Counted from the first letter of the stretch, positions 1-9,587 are shown. The stretch: DNA of 64,000 nt from Granulicella sp. S156 (GCF_009766105.1 NZ_LMUH01000025.1:377190-441189), one strand, 5' to 3'. Notes: generated from the letters alone by a model not told the origin. A program made the numbers and translations.

Positions 1-367
1 AGGACTTGATGAACACCTCCCGCAACTGCGGCGTCTGGGATCGCACCGCTGGCTTCTGAGTTTCAAAGGCCTGCGGTGCCAGTGGCGTATTCACAAATGC
101 CGGGATACTTCCGCCTGATGGCGTTTGGGGTGCGACGAATGCCGGTGGATGGACCGGGGCAGCCGCCGGAACTTGCGCCGGAGGAGGGGCTTGCACGGCT
201 ACGGGTGGCGGCGTTGGCTCACGGAACTGCGCAAAGAAATCGTCGACAGCTGGTTCGCCTGGCTGCGGCGGCGCTTCGGGTGCAGAAAACATACCTGTGG
301 CACTGGAAGGAGCAGGATGAGATGCGTTTCCCGGATCGTTGGGATCGTTTGGATTGCTCGAGGACAT
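1..367 (-). CDS. Pro-rich protein of unknown function (partial, cut by window start)
   Basis: The frame stays open from an ATG at 367 leftward to the edge, giving about 122 residues. It begins MSSSNPNDPNDPGN and continues through a low-complexity Pro/Ala/Gln segment with a short acidic-aromatic patch (DDFFAQF). An in-frame TAA lies 15 bases before the ATG, and AGAGG sits about 8 bases upstream, so this start is well supported. No domain is recognisable in the visible part, which looks like a disordered linker. It is divergent from the type VI genes and could belong to that locus, but nothing in the sequence proves it. Confidence 0.55.
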   Translation of the reverse strand, partial: MSSSNPNDPNDPGNASHPAPSSATGMFSAPEAPPQPGEPAVDDFFAQFREPTPPPVAVQAPPPAQVPAAAPVHPPAFVAPQTPSGGSIPAFVNTPLAPQAFETQKPAVRSQTPQLREVFIKS

Positions 368-647
368 CGGAGAACCTCTTTAGGACTCTGACTTCGCAGA
401 ACATGCACTTCTGTCCGCAGGCCAAGAAGGCATCGGGATCTGCGATTGTAGTTAGACAGCGGACAGTTGCAGCAAGATTACACTTGCCGCACTTGACAGT
501 AAAGGCCATAAAAACCTAATATCCATGCACCATTCAGTAACTTAATTGAACCTCATCAAGCACGGGTCGCCATGTTTCATGCGTCACGTGTAACTGAATG
601 CAATTGCATCGGTTGCATAAGCTCCGCCAGAGTTCAGGAACTCATTT
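368..647. promoter_or_regulatory. Divergent intergenic region with a 12-bp palindrome at 598-609
   Basis: About 280 bases separate the leftward Pro-rich gene from tssK. ATGCAATTGCAT at 598-609 is a perfect palindrome, and GGTTGCAT at 611-618 repeats one half-site. This is a plausible operator just upstream of the type VI genes. The left part overlaps the coding-looking Cys-rich reading frame described in the findings. No confident -35/-10 pair was found. Confidence 0.3.
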
Positions 648-2003
648 ATGAAATTTCTTTCACGAGTCGTCTGGTCCGAGGGCATGTATCTAGGGCCGCA
701 TCACTTTCAAACCCAGAGCCGCTACTTTGAAGACTTGTTGAATTTTCTTACGGTAAGTCTGTGGCACAACCCCTGGGGATTTCTAAACCTGCAACTCGAT
801 ACCGAAGCCATTCGCAATGGGAGTGCTGTCCTGTTACATGCCTCCGGCATGATGCCCGACGGCCTGACCTTCGATGTACCTGAATGCGACGACGCGCCGC
901 CAGCCGTCAACATCCTCGCGGCCTTCCCACCCACGGATGCAGAGTTACCGATCTTTCTCGCCATCCCCCGCCGGAAAGACAACGGACTCGACTTTGATCC
1001 ATCGGCCGATCGCGGCTCCGTTCGCTACGGAAGCATGGAGCGCACCCTGCGCGATGAGACAAGCGGGATCGAAGACCGCGAGATTACTCTCGGCGCAAAG
1101 AACCTGCAGATACTCACAAAGGACCAACTCACTCCCGACCTCACATCCCTGCCCATTGCACGAGTACTGCGCGACGGCAACGGCGGTCTGATGTACGACC
1201 CGGAATTTATCCCTGCGTGCCTGCGCATTCACGCCAGCGACGCGTTGATGGTGCTGATCAAGCGCCTGATGGAGACACTTACCGAAAAAAGCCGGACGAT
1301 CGCGCGGGGAGATCTAAAGCCCGGACAGTTTCAGGTCGGCATCTCGGCGCTGGAAGTCGCGAACTACTGGTTTCTGCACTCGCTCCACTCAGCGATGCCA
1401 ACGTTACAGCATCTTTATGCGACGAAGCGCGGACATCCTGAAGAGTTGTTCATGGAACTTTCAAAGCTGGCCGGAGCGCTCTGCACCTTTGCGGTCGACT
1501 CCGATCCTTCAACACTGCCTGCTTACGATCACATGAATCCCGGCCAGGGCTTCCGCCAGCTCGACGCACACATCCGGCGACATCTTGAGATCGTCGTTCC
1601 TTCCAACTCGGTAAAACTGAACTTTGTGCCCAGTGCCGAACCTTATATTCAGGAGGCACCTGTAACGGATGAGCGCTGCATCCGCCGTGCCCGCTGGATC
1701 TTCGGCATTCGTTCTGATATCGGCGAAGCTGATTTGCTTCGCTACGTGCCGCAACTGGTCAAGGTATGTTCGGCGCGCTTTGTTCCGGAACTCGTCAAAC
1801 GTGCTGTGCCGGGTCTTGTGCTTACGCATGTTCCCGTTCCCCCTTCGGCGATGCGTGCACAGGCTGACATGCAGTATTTCAGCGTCAGCACCTCAGGACC
1901 CTGCTGGGAACACATTCTACAAACACGCAAGGTCGGCATTTATATCCCCGGCGAGATTCGCGATCCGCACTTCGAACTAACTGTCATTCTGGAGAACGCC
2001 TAA
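648..2003 (+). CDS. tssK: Type VI secretion system baseplate subunit TssK
   Basis: TssK is the trimeric baseplate adaptor that links the TssFG wedges to the membrane complex through TssL and TssM. The 451-residue product has the family length and the characteristic N-terminal segment VVWSEGMYLGPHHFQ (about residues 7-21), which is the TssK shell-domain signature. AGGA lies about 9 bases before the ATG. The stop TAA shares its last base with the start of tssL (TAATG), so the two are translationally coupled, and tssM follows: the usual tssK-tssL-tssM order. Sheath, Hcp, VgrG and ClpV genes are not in this window and presumably lie outside it. Confidence 0.95.
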   Translation: MKFLSRVVWSEGMYLGPHHFQTQSRYFEDLLNFLTVSLWHNPWGFLNLQLDTEAIRNGSAVLLHASGMMPDGLTFDVPECDDAPPAVNILAAFPPTDAELPIFLAIPRRKDNGLDFDPSADRGSVRYGSMERTLRDETSGIEDREITLGAKNLQILTKDQLTPDLTSLPIARVLRDGNGGLMYDPEFIPACLRIHASDALMVLIKRLMETLTEKSRTIARGDLKPGQFQVGISALEVANYWFLHSLHSAMPTLQHLYATKRGHPEELFMELSKLAGALCTFAVDSDPSTLPAYDHMNPGQGFRQLDAHIRRHLEIVVPSNSVKLNFVPSAEPYIQEAPVTDERCIRRARWIFGIRSDIGEADLLRYVPQLVKVCSARFVPELVKRAVPGLVLTHVPVPPSAMRAQADMQYFSVSTSGPCWEHILQTRKVGIYIPGEIRDPHFELTVILENA

Positions 2004-2725
2004 TGGCTACGTCTCAACCACCCATACAGGCCGTACAAGCGACAGCACGGACCAACTCGCTGGCGCTCGTCTTTCAGGAGGTCTTTACAGCCGTCCTGCG
2101 TACTCGCTATCAACAGCAGCAGGTCTCCGACGCACAACTCTTCCGCACGCACATTCGCCAGGCCATACAGAACGCGCTGCAATCGGCCCGCAACATCGGC
2201 TACTCAAGCGAGGTTGCACAGATGGCCGTCTTCGCTGTAGTTGGTTTTTTGGACGAGAGCGTTCTAAACTCCGGCAATCCGGCTTTCTCCGACTGGTCGC
2301 GCCGGCCACTGCAGGAAGAGCTCTTCGGCGGCCATCTTGCGGGTGAGACCGCCTTCCGCAACATCCGCGATCTGCTCTCACGGCAAGACTCGCCGGAGGT
2401 CGCCGATGTACTTGAGTTGCACGGCCTCTGCCTCCTGCTTGGATTTCGCGGACGCTATGCTCTCGGCGACGCCGGAGAGCTGCATGCGATTCAATCGGCT
2501 ATCGCCGATAAGATTCACCGCATCCGTGGCAACAGCGGCGTCTGGATGAAGAGCCGTCCGGTCGAGATCCGGACCGTCTCGCGCAAAGACCCGTGGATGA
2601 TGCCGCTGATCTTCGGCACGCTCGGCCTTTTACTTCTGACCGTGCTTGGCTTCGCTGGTCTCAAGATCACCGAGGGTGCGACCCTCTCGGGCATTCAAGC
2701 TACTAATGTCAGCTACGCGCGCTAG
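2003..2725 (+). CDS. tssL: Type VI secretion system protein TssL (DotU family)
   Basis: TssL is an inner-membrane component of the TssJLM trans-envelope complex, with a cytoplasmic helical bundle that docks the baseplate. The 240-residue protein shows the DotU-type helical domain (FLDESVLNS at about residues 83-91, the LLGFRGRYALG motif near 147-157) and a single C-terminal membrane anchor at about residues 198-221. It has no C-terminal OmpA or peptidoglycan-binding extension, so it is the short TssL form. It overlaps tssK by one base and is followed 15 bases later by tssM. Confidence 0.93.
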   Translation: MATSQPPIQAVQATARTNSLALVFQEVFTAVLRTRYQQQQVSDAQLFRTHIRQAIQNALQSARNIGYSSEVAQMAVFAVVGFLDESVLNSGNPAFSDWSRRPLQEELFGGHLAGETAFRNIRDLLSRQDSPEVADVLELHGLCLLLGFRGRYALGDAGELHAIQSAIADKIHRIRGNSGVWMKSRPVEIRTVSRKDPWMMPLIFGTLGLLLLTVLGFAGLKITEGATLSGIQATNVSYAR

Positions 2726-2740
2726 CGCCTGGAGTCCGCC

Positions 2741-5700
2741 GTGAGCAAGAAGATCTTCATCATCCTTGGGCTCGTCGTCTATCTCATCCTTATTTATGTC
2801 GCCGCAGTTCTGTTGAAGCTCTCCGGCAGCACAATGGCTCTCTTCATAGGCCTTCTTGCGTTAGTCGGCATCATCGCCGCGATACTCGCACTCTGGTTTA
2901 TGAGTAAGGACCCTTCCTTCTCCGCTGCCTCAGATCCTGCTCTTGCCAACGAACGCACCGCTCTTCAAACGCTCCTGAATGAAGCCGACCATCGCCTGGC
3001 ACAGTCACCCAAAGCCGGCGTCAAGCAGCTCAGTGCGCTGCCCATTATTTATGTCCTCGGCGAGGCGAACTCCGCCAAAACCAGCATTGTGCTCAACTCG
3101 GGACTCGACTCTGAGCTGCTTTCTGGCCAGATCTACCGTGAGAAGGCGGAAGTCGCAGCGACTCAGTTCGTCAACGTGTGGTTCAGTGGGCCGGCCTCTG
3201 TGATGGAGATAGGCGCGCCTGCGTGGAAACAGCGCGGCCTCTGGCAGACCATCATCCGGCACACCTTGCCGAATCGCATTCGAGCGGCTGCTTCTTCCCG
3301 CCTGCCTGCGCGCGCTATCGTCGTATGCGTCAACTGCGAGCGCTTCCTCGCCGGGGCGTCGCCCGAAGAACTTCAGGCTTCTGCACGGCAGCTCAACGAC
3401 CGCCTGCGCGAGATGTCTCAGACGATGGGCATCTCGCTTCCGGTCTATGTGCTCTTCACCAAACTGGATCGAGTACCGAAGTTCGCCGAATACGTAAAGA
3501 ACCTCAATCAGCAGGAGTCCACGCAACTGCTCGGCGCGACGCTTCCCTTCCTCGCCGCCAACGCCGGACTCTATGGCGAGCGCGCCTCGCAGATCATCGG
3601 ACAGAACTTCGACGAGCTCACTTACTCGCTCTCCGAGTTTCGCTACGACCTGCTCTCGCGCGAACAGGAAGCGGCACAGCGCGCCGCCATCTATGAGTTC
3701 ACGCGCGAACTACGCAAACTAAAGCAGCAACTGGTGGAGTATCTCGTCGAACTCGCACGCCCGAGCCAGCTTAGCGCCAGCCCTTATATTCGCGGCTTCT
3801 TCTTTACCGGCGTGCGGGCCAATGTGATCCAGGAATCCGTCAGCGCAGCAGCGGTACAGCCCTCCGCCTCGCCCCTCAATGCCGGTGCCACACAGTTCTT
3901 CTCCGCGCGCGCCGCACAGGCCGCGCAGGTCCAGCAGAACCCCTCTGTCACTTCGCGCAAGGTCGCGCAGTGGGCATTTCTCGCGTATCTCTTCCCGAAC
4001 CTTATCCTGCAGGACCGCAGCGCGCTGGAATCGAGCACAGCCAGTAAGCAGGTAAATCTGATGCGCCGCCTCGCGCTGGCCACGGTCTGCTTCCTGCTCT
4101 TTGCTTATTTCGTAATGCTGATCGTCTCCTATGCGAACAACCAGTCGCTCGCAGGCGCGATCAAGAAGTCCCAGCAGAACCTCCCAACGCTCAGTTCTCC
4201 CACCACCGAACTCGCCGCCGGAACCGATCTACAGCAGATGGACAATCTACGCAGTGTACTGGTACAGCTGCAAGGCTATCGGAAAGACGGCGCTCCCATG
4301 AGTTATCGCATGGGCCTCTACGAAGGCGATGATCTTCTTGATGCCGGCCTGCAAACCTACTTCCAGCACTTCCGCCAACTTATCCTTTCGCAAACCCAGA
4401 CTCGCATCATCACGGCACTCGGCCAAGTTCCCGACACTCCCGCACCTGGAGCGGACTACCAGGCCACCTACGATCCGCTGCGCGCCTACCTGACGACTAC
4501 CTCGAACCACGACAAGAGCACCGTCGACTTCCTCTCACCGGTACTGCAGCAGTACTACCTGAACCAGCGCACGCTGAGTTTGGAGAACCAGATACTTCTT
4601 CGCCGCCAACTCGACTTCTACTCGGCCTATCTCAAAGAAAAGAACCCTTACACGATCTCACCGGATATGGGCGTCGTAACCCACGCTCGCATCTATCTCT
4701 CGAAGTTCGGCGGAATTGAGCGCATCTACCAGAACATGTTGGCAGCCGCTGGTAAGACCAACCCCGCAATCGACTTCAATCGCGACTTCCCCGGCTCTGC
4801 CGAAACCGTCGTCGCGCCGCATATCGTTCCCGCTGCCTTTACCAAGCCGGGCTTCACCTTCATGCAGGACGCCATCCTGCACCCTGACCGCTACTTCAAC
4901 GGCGAGGTATGGGTGCTCGGTGATCAGGCCGGCCAGTCCCTCGACTATGCCAACCTCACTACAAACCTGACGCAGCGCTACAGCGCCGACTACCTCGATC
5001 AATGGCGTACCTTCCTCAAAACCGCTGCCGTGGTTCACTATCGTAGCCTGCCAGACGCCGCTGCGAAGCTTAACACTATTGAGGGTGCGACCTCGCCCCT
5101 CCTCGCTCTCTTCTGGACCGTCTCGCGCAACACGGCTGTCTCGTGGCCAACGATCGCAGACGCCTTCCAGCCCACACAAGCCCTCGTGCCGCCATCGGCG
5201 ACGAACCAGTACATAGGCCCAGGCAACACGGCCTACGTCAACGCGCTGATTGCCCTGCAAGGGTCGATATCACAGGTAGCGCAGAACCCCGGTGGGGCAA
5301 CAGATCCCGCCGCCGCCGGCCCCATCATCAGCGCCGCCACCACGGCCCACTCAGCAGCTCAGCAGACCTCACAAGCTTTCCATATCGATCAGACTGCACA
5401 CGTCGAAGGCATCGTTCTGAAACTCATGCAGGATCCCATCGCTTCCACCGAAGCACTGGTGCGAGGCATGGCTCCCGCACAGGCCAACGGCGGCGGCAAG
5501 AGCTTCTGCAGCGGCTTCAATCACATGACGGCGGAGTTCCCGTTCAACTCTGCCAGCACCACACCTGCGTCTCCTGACGAAGTAAAAGCTCTGCTACAGC
5601 CCGGCAGTGGCGCGCTTTGGCAGTTCTACGACTCCAACCTTAAAACGCTCATCGTGCAACAAGGCCTGCAGTACGCGCCCGCACCCAACGCACCAGTTCG

Positions 5701-6196
5701 CGTCACGGGAGGCTTCCTCTCGTTCTTCAATCATGCTGCGGGCCTCTCACACGCGATGTTCGCCAACAACGCGCAGCAGCCTACATTTACCTTCACCATT
5801 CGCGAATTGCCGAGTCAGGGCATTACCAACGCGACCATCGCCGTCGACAGCCAACAGATATCAAACCCCAACGAAGCCAAGACTTTCACCTGGACCGTAG
5901 GCTCCTCACAGAGCGCCACGCTCACTGCCAGCTATCTTGGCGCGAAGAACCTGCCTCTGCTGCAGTTCAATGGACCATGGGCGATCTTCCAGCTTATGAA
6001 TAAAGCGAAGTCTACCTGGACACCCAGTTCAGGGCACCTGGAGTTCCCGCTCGAGGTCTCTGGCACGCCGATTCATCTACCCGATGGCACGCCGCTGGTC
6101 GTCAAATTCGATGTCACCATGCAGCAGCCCATCGTCTTTGACCATAACTATCTTGCCGGCATGCGCTGTGTCGCCGATGTAGCCAGCGCGAAGTAA
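2741..6196 (+). CDS. tssM: Type VI secretion system membrane subunit TssM (IcmF family)
   Basis: TssM is the large inner-membrane scaffold of the type VI envelope complex. The product is 1151 residues, normal for IcmF proteins. It has two N-terminal membrane helices (about 5-27 and 31-53), a cytoplasmic NTPase-like domain, a third helix at about 443-466, and a long periplasmic part ending in a beta-rich domain. The P-loop region reads GEANSAKT (107-114), with Ala where Walker A normally has Gly, so nucleotide use may be weak. The start is GTG at 2741, with GGAG about 6 bases upstream. It is the last gene of the tssKLM unit. Confidence 0.95.
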   Translation: MSKKIFIILGLVVYLILIYVAAVLLKLSGSTMALFIGLLALVGIIAAILALWFMSKDPSFSAASDPALANERTALQTLLNEADHRLAQSPKAGVKQLSALPIIYVLGEANSAKTSIVLNSGLDSELLSGQIYREKAEVAATQFVNVWFSGPASVMEIGAPAWKQRGLWQTIIRHTLPNRIRAAASSRLPARAIVVCVNCERFLAGASPEELQASARQLNDRLREMSQTMGISLPVYVLFTKLDRVPKFAEYVKNLNQQESTQLLGATLPFLAANAGLYGERASQIIGQNFDELTYSLSEFRYDLLSREQEAAQRAAIYEFTRELRKLKQQLVEYLVELARPSQLSASPYIRGFFFTGVRANVIQESVSAAAVQPSASPLNAGATQFFSARAAQAAQVQQNPSVTSRKVAQWAFLAYLFPNLILQDRSALESSTASKQVNLMRRLALATVCFLLFAYFVMLIVSYANNQSLAGAIKKSQQNLPTLSSPTTELAAGTDLQQMDNLRSVLVQLQGYRKDGAPMSYRMGLYEGDDLLDAGLQTYFQHFRQLILSQTQTRIITALGQVPDTPAPGADYQATYDPLRAYLTTTSNHDKSTVDFLSPVLQQYYLNQRTLSLENQILLRRQLDFYSAYLKEKNPYTISPDMGVVTHARIYLSKFGGIERIYQNMLAAAGKTNPAIDFNRDFPGSAETVVAPHIVPAAFTKPGFTFMQDAILHPDRYFNGEVWVLGDQAGQSLDYANLTTNLTQRYSADYLDQWRTFLKTAAVVHYRSLPDAAAKLNTIEGATSPLLALFWTVSRNTAVSWPTIADAFQPTQALVPPSATNQYIGPGNTAYVNALIALQGSISQVAQNPGGATDPAAAGPIISAATTAHSAAQQTSQAFHIDQTAHVEGIVLKLMQDPIASTEALVRGMAPAQANGGGKSFCSGFNHMTAEFPFNSASTTPASPDEVKALLQPGSGALWQFYDSNLKTLIVQQGLQYAPAPNAPVRVTGGFLSFFNHAAGLSHAMFANNAQQPTFTFTIRELPSQGITNATIAVDSQQISNPNEAKTFTWTVGSSQSATLTASYLGAKNLPLLQFNGPWAIFQLMNKAKSTWTPSSGHLEFPLEVSGTPIHLPDGTPLVVKFDVTMQQPIVFDHNYLAGMRCVADVASAK

Positions 6197-6214
6197 GGGT
6201 GTTTCATGTCGACT

Positions 6215-6970
6215 TTACGCTGCCGCGGACTGCAGCAGGATGCATGTGATGTTGTCAGCACCGCCACGCTCCTTGGCCAGCTCAATCAGCTTCTCGCAAC
6301 GCACGACAAGCTCCTGCGGCCCTGCAAGCTCGGAACTGCTTACCATCTGGGCAATCTCCTCGTCGGTCACATAGCGTGTCAGGCCATCCGACGCTAGCAA
6401 CACCAGGTCACCCTGTTCCAGATCCACACCAAACAGATCCGGCTCGACACTCTCTTCAATCCCTATTGCGCGTGTAATCACTGACTGCATCGGAGACTCG
6501 TCCGCCATTGCCTGCGTCATGAGACCTCGCCGCACCTGCTCGGAAAGAAACGTATGGTCCAGCGTCAACTGCGTGGGTTCTCCCTCGCGGAACAGATAGG
6601 CCCGGCTATCTCCAACGTTGACAACCATCAGCCGTTCACCGATCACATGCGCGGCGACCAGCGTAGCCCCCATCCCGCGGTGATGCGGCTCCAGGAGCGC
6701 GCGGTCATACACCGCCCTGTTCGCAGCTATCGCGGCGTGAAACAGTGCGCTCTTCGACGTCTCCGCGTCCGCGTCTCCGGTGGTTACGGCCACGCCAAAG
6801 GCTTTCAGGAACTCCTCGACTGCAATAGCGCTGGCGACTTCGCCACCCGCAACGCCACCCATGCCGTCGCACACCACATATATCTGGTGCTCCGCGTCGC
6901 CACCAAAGCTATCTTCGTTGTTCCCGCGTACGCAGCCGATGTCTGTTTGCGCCGCTGCCAATACCGTCAT
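6215..6970 (-). CDS. PP2C-family serine/threonine phosphatase
   Basis: This is a soluble metal-dependent protein phosphatase of about 251 residues. The metal-binding motifs appear in order: RGNNEDSF, VCDGMGGVAGGE, GDSRAYL, LASDGLT and GADNIT. Phosphatases of this class (PppA/Stp) reverse threonine phosphorylation that activates some type VI systems, and its position 18 bases beyond tssM, convergent with it, suggests that role. No partner kinase or FHA protein is visible here. Start choice is uncertain: ATG 6970 is used, but ATG 6982 and GTG 6991 are in frame, and AAGGAG lies just before 6982. Confidence 0.9.
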   Translation of the reverse strand: MTVLAAAQTDIGCVRGNNEDSFGGDAEHQIYVVCDGMGGVAGGEVASAIAVEEFLKAFGVAVTTGDADAETSKSALFHAAIAANRAVYDRALLEPHHRGMGATLVAAHVIGERLMVVNVGDSRAYLFREGEPTQLTLDHTFLSEQVRRGLMTQAMADESPMQSVITRAIGIEESVEPDLFGVDLEQGDLVLLASDGLTRYVTDEEIAQMVSSSELAGPQELVVRCEKLIELAKERGGADNITCILLQSAAA

Positions 6971-7167
6971 TGCCACGCGCATCTCCTTCACCGGTCTTAT
7001 CCAACCTGCTATCTATTCAGTCCGGCGGGAACTCTTAGATTCTTTCGAATCAGTATAGACACCGAGAATAGCCTCGTGAACATACATTGCTAGAAATTTC
7101 TTTTCAGTTGTGTGAGATATGCGACATACTGTCTGGACTGTCACCAATCTATTGACGGGAGGCCTTT

Positions 7168-8028
7168 ATGTCCGCACAGGACGACGCGCGCTCCAAAGAA
7201 GACCCGGCAACATCCGCCGAGTCCACGGCTCCCTTTGAAATCTCGCTCGGGGTCGGCCAATATCGAATCGCCGCGAAGGGGGATCTCCCCACTGGCCCGG
7301 CTCGCGTTGTGGATCTGCTGCCAATCCTCCACCAACTCAGCGATGCCATGACCGATATCGGGATTCAGGAAGCCACCAGCGATGGCAAGACCATTACCTG
7401 CGCTCCCCATTGCGGCGCCTGCTGCCGTCAGATGGTTCCGATCACCTACTCGGAAGCGCGTCTGCTCGTTGAGTGGATGATCGATCTCCCCGAGGAACGG
7501 CGCATGGAGTTGATGGCCCGCTTCGACGCTGCAGTGGCTCGCATGGAAGAGAGTGGCCTGCTGCAGCGGTTACACGCGTATCGCCATGGAGACCAGGACA
7601 CGCTTCGGCAACTCGGCTCGGACTACTTCGATCTCCATATCCCCTGCCCATTCCTCGAAGACGAGTCCTGCAGCATCCATCCCATTCGTCCCCTGCGGTG
7701 CCGCGACTATCTTGTCACGAGCTCCGCTGAACTCTGCAAGTCGCCTTACACTTCGAAGCCCAGTGTCATCTGGCCGCCCATCTCGCTCTTTGTCAAACTC
7801 ATCGACTTTCCGCCGGAGATGTCCGCGGCAAATACGGATGGATCGCATGTACGTCAGTGGTTTCCGATGACGCTCATGATGGAGTGGGCCAGGTCGGTTG
7901 ACGCAGAGGTAGCGCCAACACAGATGTCCGCTGGCAATCTGATCAACTCCTTCTTCGCCAGTTTCGCAGAGAAGCCAACTCCGGCGGAAGAGCCAGCCCC
8001 TGGAGGCACGTTCAACTCGCCCTCTTGA
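7168..8028 (+). CDS. YkgJ-family cysteine-cluster protein
   Basis: The 286-residue protein carries a cluster CAPHCGACCRQ followed by CPFLEDESCSIHPIRPLRCRDY, the pattern of the YkgJ/CxxCxxCC family, thought to bind zinc or an iron-sulfur cluster. The family has no settled biochemical role. The N-terminal 70 residues and the C-terminal tail are not recognisable. GGGAGG lies about 7 bases before the ATG. It is divergent from the phosphatase gene and stands alone ahead of dinB. Confidence 0.82.
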   Translation: MSAQDDARSKEDPATSAESTAPFEISLGVGQYRIAAKGDLPTGPARVVDLLPILHQLSDAMTDIGIQEATSDGKTITCAPHCGACCRQMVPITYSEARLLVEWMIDLPEERRMELMARFDAAVARMEESGLLQRLHAYRHGDQDTLRQLGSDYFDLHIPCPFLEDESCSIHPIRPLRCRDYLVTSSAELCKSPYTSKPSVIWPPISLFVKLIDFPPEMSAANTDGSHVRQWFPMTLMMEWARSVDAEVAPTQMSAGNLINSFFASFAEKPTPAEEPAPGGTFNSPS

Positions 8029-8102
8029 AGACTTCTTCTCTGTCCATATAAGTTGGCACCTCCGTGACGCGACTTATAGGACGGGAATACCATGGTTGCG
8101 GG

Positions 8103-9170
8103 ATGAGCCTTCGCAAAATTGTGCATATCGATATGGACGCGTTCTATGCGTCCGTCGAGCAGCGAGATGATCCAAAGCTGCGCGGCAGACCTGTCGTCGT
8201 CGCCTGGAAGGGCAAGCGTTCTGTTGTCTGCGCGGCTTCCTATGAAGCAAGACGATTTGGCGTGCGCTCGGCTATGGCGGCCATTCATGCCGAACGCCTA
8301 TGCCCTGACGCCATCTTTGTTCCGCCAGATTTCACGCGATACAGAGCTGTCTCACATGCAGTGCGTGAGATTTTCCAGCGGCACACTGACCTGATCGAGC
8401 CGCTCTCCCTGGACGAGGCCTACCTCGATGTCACGGAGAACAAGGCGGGGCTTCCCACCGCTACCCGTGTCGCCGTCACAATCCGCGAACAGATTCTGCA
8501 GGAGCTACAGCTCACAGCCTCAGCGGGCGTGGCGCCCAATAAGTTTCTGGCAAAGATAGCTTCAGACTGGCGCAAACCGAACGGGCTCTTTGTGATTCAG
8601 CCAACAGAGGTAGAAGGGTTTCTCGCACCACTGCCGGTCGGCCGTATTCCCGGCGTCGGCAAAGTGACCGAAAAGAAGCTGGAACAACTCGGAATAAGAA
8701 CTGTCGGCGATCTCAGAGAACACGAACTGGAAGCGCTGGAGAACTCTTTTGGACGATATGGCATACGTCTACACGGGCTCGCCCGAGGCCTCGACCATAG
8801 CCCGGTCGTGCCCAATAGACCCACGCAATCTATATCGGCCGAAGACACCTTTGAATATGACGTTACTCTGGCAGAGACGGAGCCGATGATACGGCGGCTC
8901 GCTGAGAAGACATGGATTGCTTCCCGCAAAGAATCGCGCATTGCACGAACAGTGGTGCTCAAACTGAAGACCAGTGAGTTCAACATTCTCACCCGCAGCC
9001 ATACGCCTGAATCTCCACCTTCATCCTGCGAAGAACTCACCACCATCGCGCTTTCATTAAGAGAGAGGGTAGACATGGGTTCACGGCAACGATTTCGTCT
9101 AGTTGGTGTCGGCCTCAATAACTTTTATGCGCCCGATGATACGCCCGATCAGTCAACCCTCTTCGAATAA
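8103..9170 (+). CDS. dinB: DNA polymerase IV
   Basis: This is a Y-family translesion polymerase of about 355 residues, copying past lesions at stalled forks. It starts MSLRKIVHIDMDAFYASVEQ, which holds the first catalytic Asp, and SLDEAYLDVT supplies the Asp-Glu catalytic pair. A helix-hairpin-helix thumb (PGVGKVTEKKLEQLGI) and a little-finger domain follow. The frame is open 39 bases further upstream, but the family alignment and the HIDMDAF position favour ATG 8103. TATAAGT (8047-8053) and ACTTATA (8072-8078) form an inverted pair in the promoter region and could be a damage-response operator. No beta-clamp motif is clear beyond the C-terminal QSTLFE, which fits one. Confidence 0.95.
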   Translation: MSLRKIVHIDMDAFYASVEQRDDPKLRGRPVVVAWKGKRSVVCAASYEARRFGVRSAMAAIHAERLCPDAIFVPPDFTRYRAVSHAVREIFQRHTDLIEPLSLDEAYLDVTENKAGLPTATRVAVTIREQILQELQLTASAGVAPNKFLAKIASDWRKPNGLFVIQPTEVEGFLAPLPVGRIPGVGKVTEKKLEQLGIRTVGDLREHELEALENSFGRYGIRLHGLARGLDHSPVVPNRPTQSISAEDTFEYDVTLAETEPMIRRLAEKTWIASRKESRIARTVVLKLKTSEFNILTRSHTPESPPSSCEELTTIALSLRERVDMGSRQRFRLVGVGLNNFYAPDDTPDQSTLFE

Positions 9171-9439
9171 TTGCGCATCGCGATACCTACTTCTGAGGGC
9201 CCAGGTCGTGTCTGACGGATTAGCTCATTTTTGATTCTGGAATATATCCACTTCGAAGATGGATGAGCGACGACATTCATACAGACAGATAGACTTCCGG
9301 GGAAGCGGTAGCACTGAAAGATGCATCTAAGACCTATTAGCTTTGCCCAGCGCTGGTGCTTTGCCTACTCTATCTTTCTTTTAAGGCGTTACGGCTGCTT
9401 GGCAGGCAATGAGCATCCTACAGGGTTAGGAGAACATTT

Positions 9440-9583
9440 ATGCTCATTATTCTCATCGTCTTGCTTTTGGTTTTCGGTTTTGGCGGCTATCGTATGGGGC
9501 CTGGGTTAGGCTACTATGGCGGCGGTGGCGTTAGTTTAATCCTGTTGATCGTCATCATCTTACTCTTGCTACGAGTTTTTTAA
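9440..9583 (+). CDS. Small hydrophobic DUF3309-like protein
   Basis: This is a 47-residue protein with two short membrane-spanning stretches (residues 2-14 and 32-46) separated by a Gly/Tyr-rich turn (GYRMGPGLGYYGGGG). The layout matches the DUF3309 family of tiny membrane proteins, often induced by stress. AGGAG lies about 7 bases before the ATG. It is followed within five bases by a palindromic terminator, which supports a real transcript. No function is known for the family. Confidence 0.7.
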   Translation: MLIILIVLLLVFGFGGYRMGPGLGYYGGGGVSLILLIVIILLLLRVF

Positions 9584-9587
9584 AGAC

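Noticed and set aside
6554-7093. 179-codon rightward frame opposite the PP2C gene
   Set aside because: It is antisense to all five phosphatase motifs, has no ribosome site and has shadow-type composition.
9201-9270. Possible insertion-sequence remnant (GGTCGTGTCTGAC followed by a short frame end)
   Set aside because: The words recall IS ends, but no matching partner end or transposase fragment is present within the intergenic space, so it cannot be supported.
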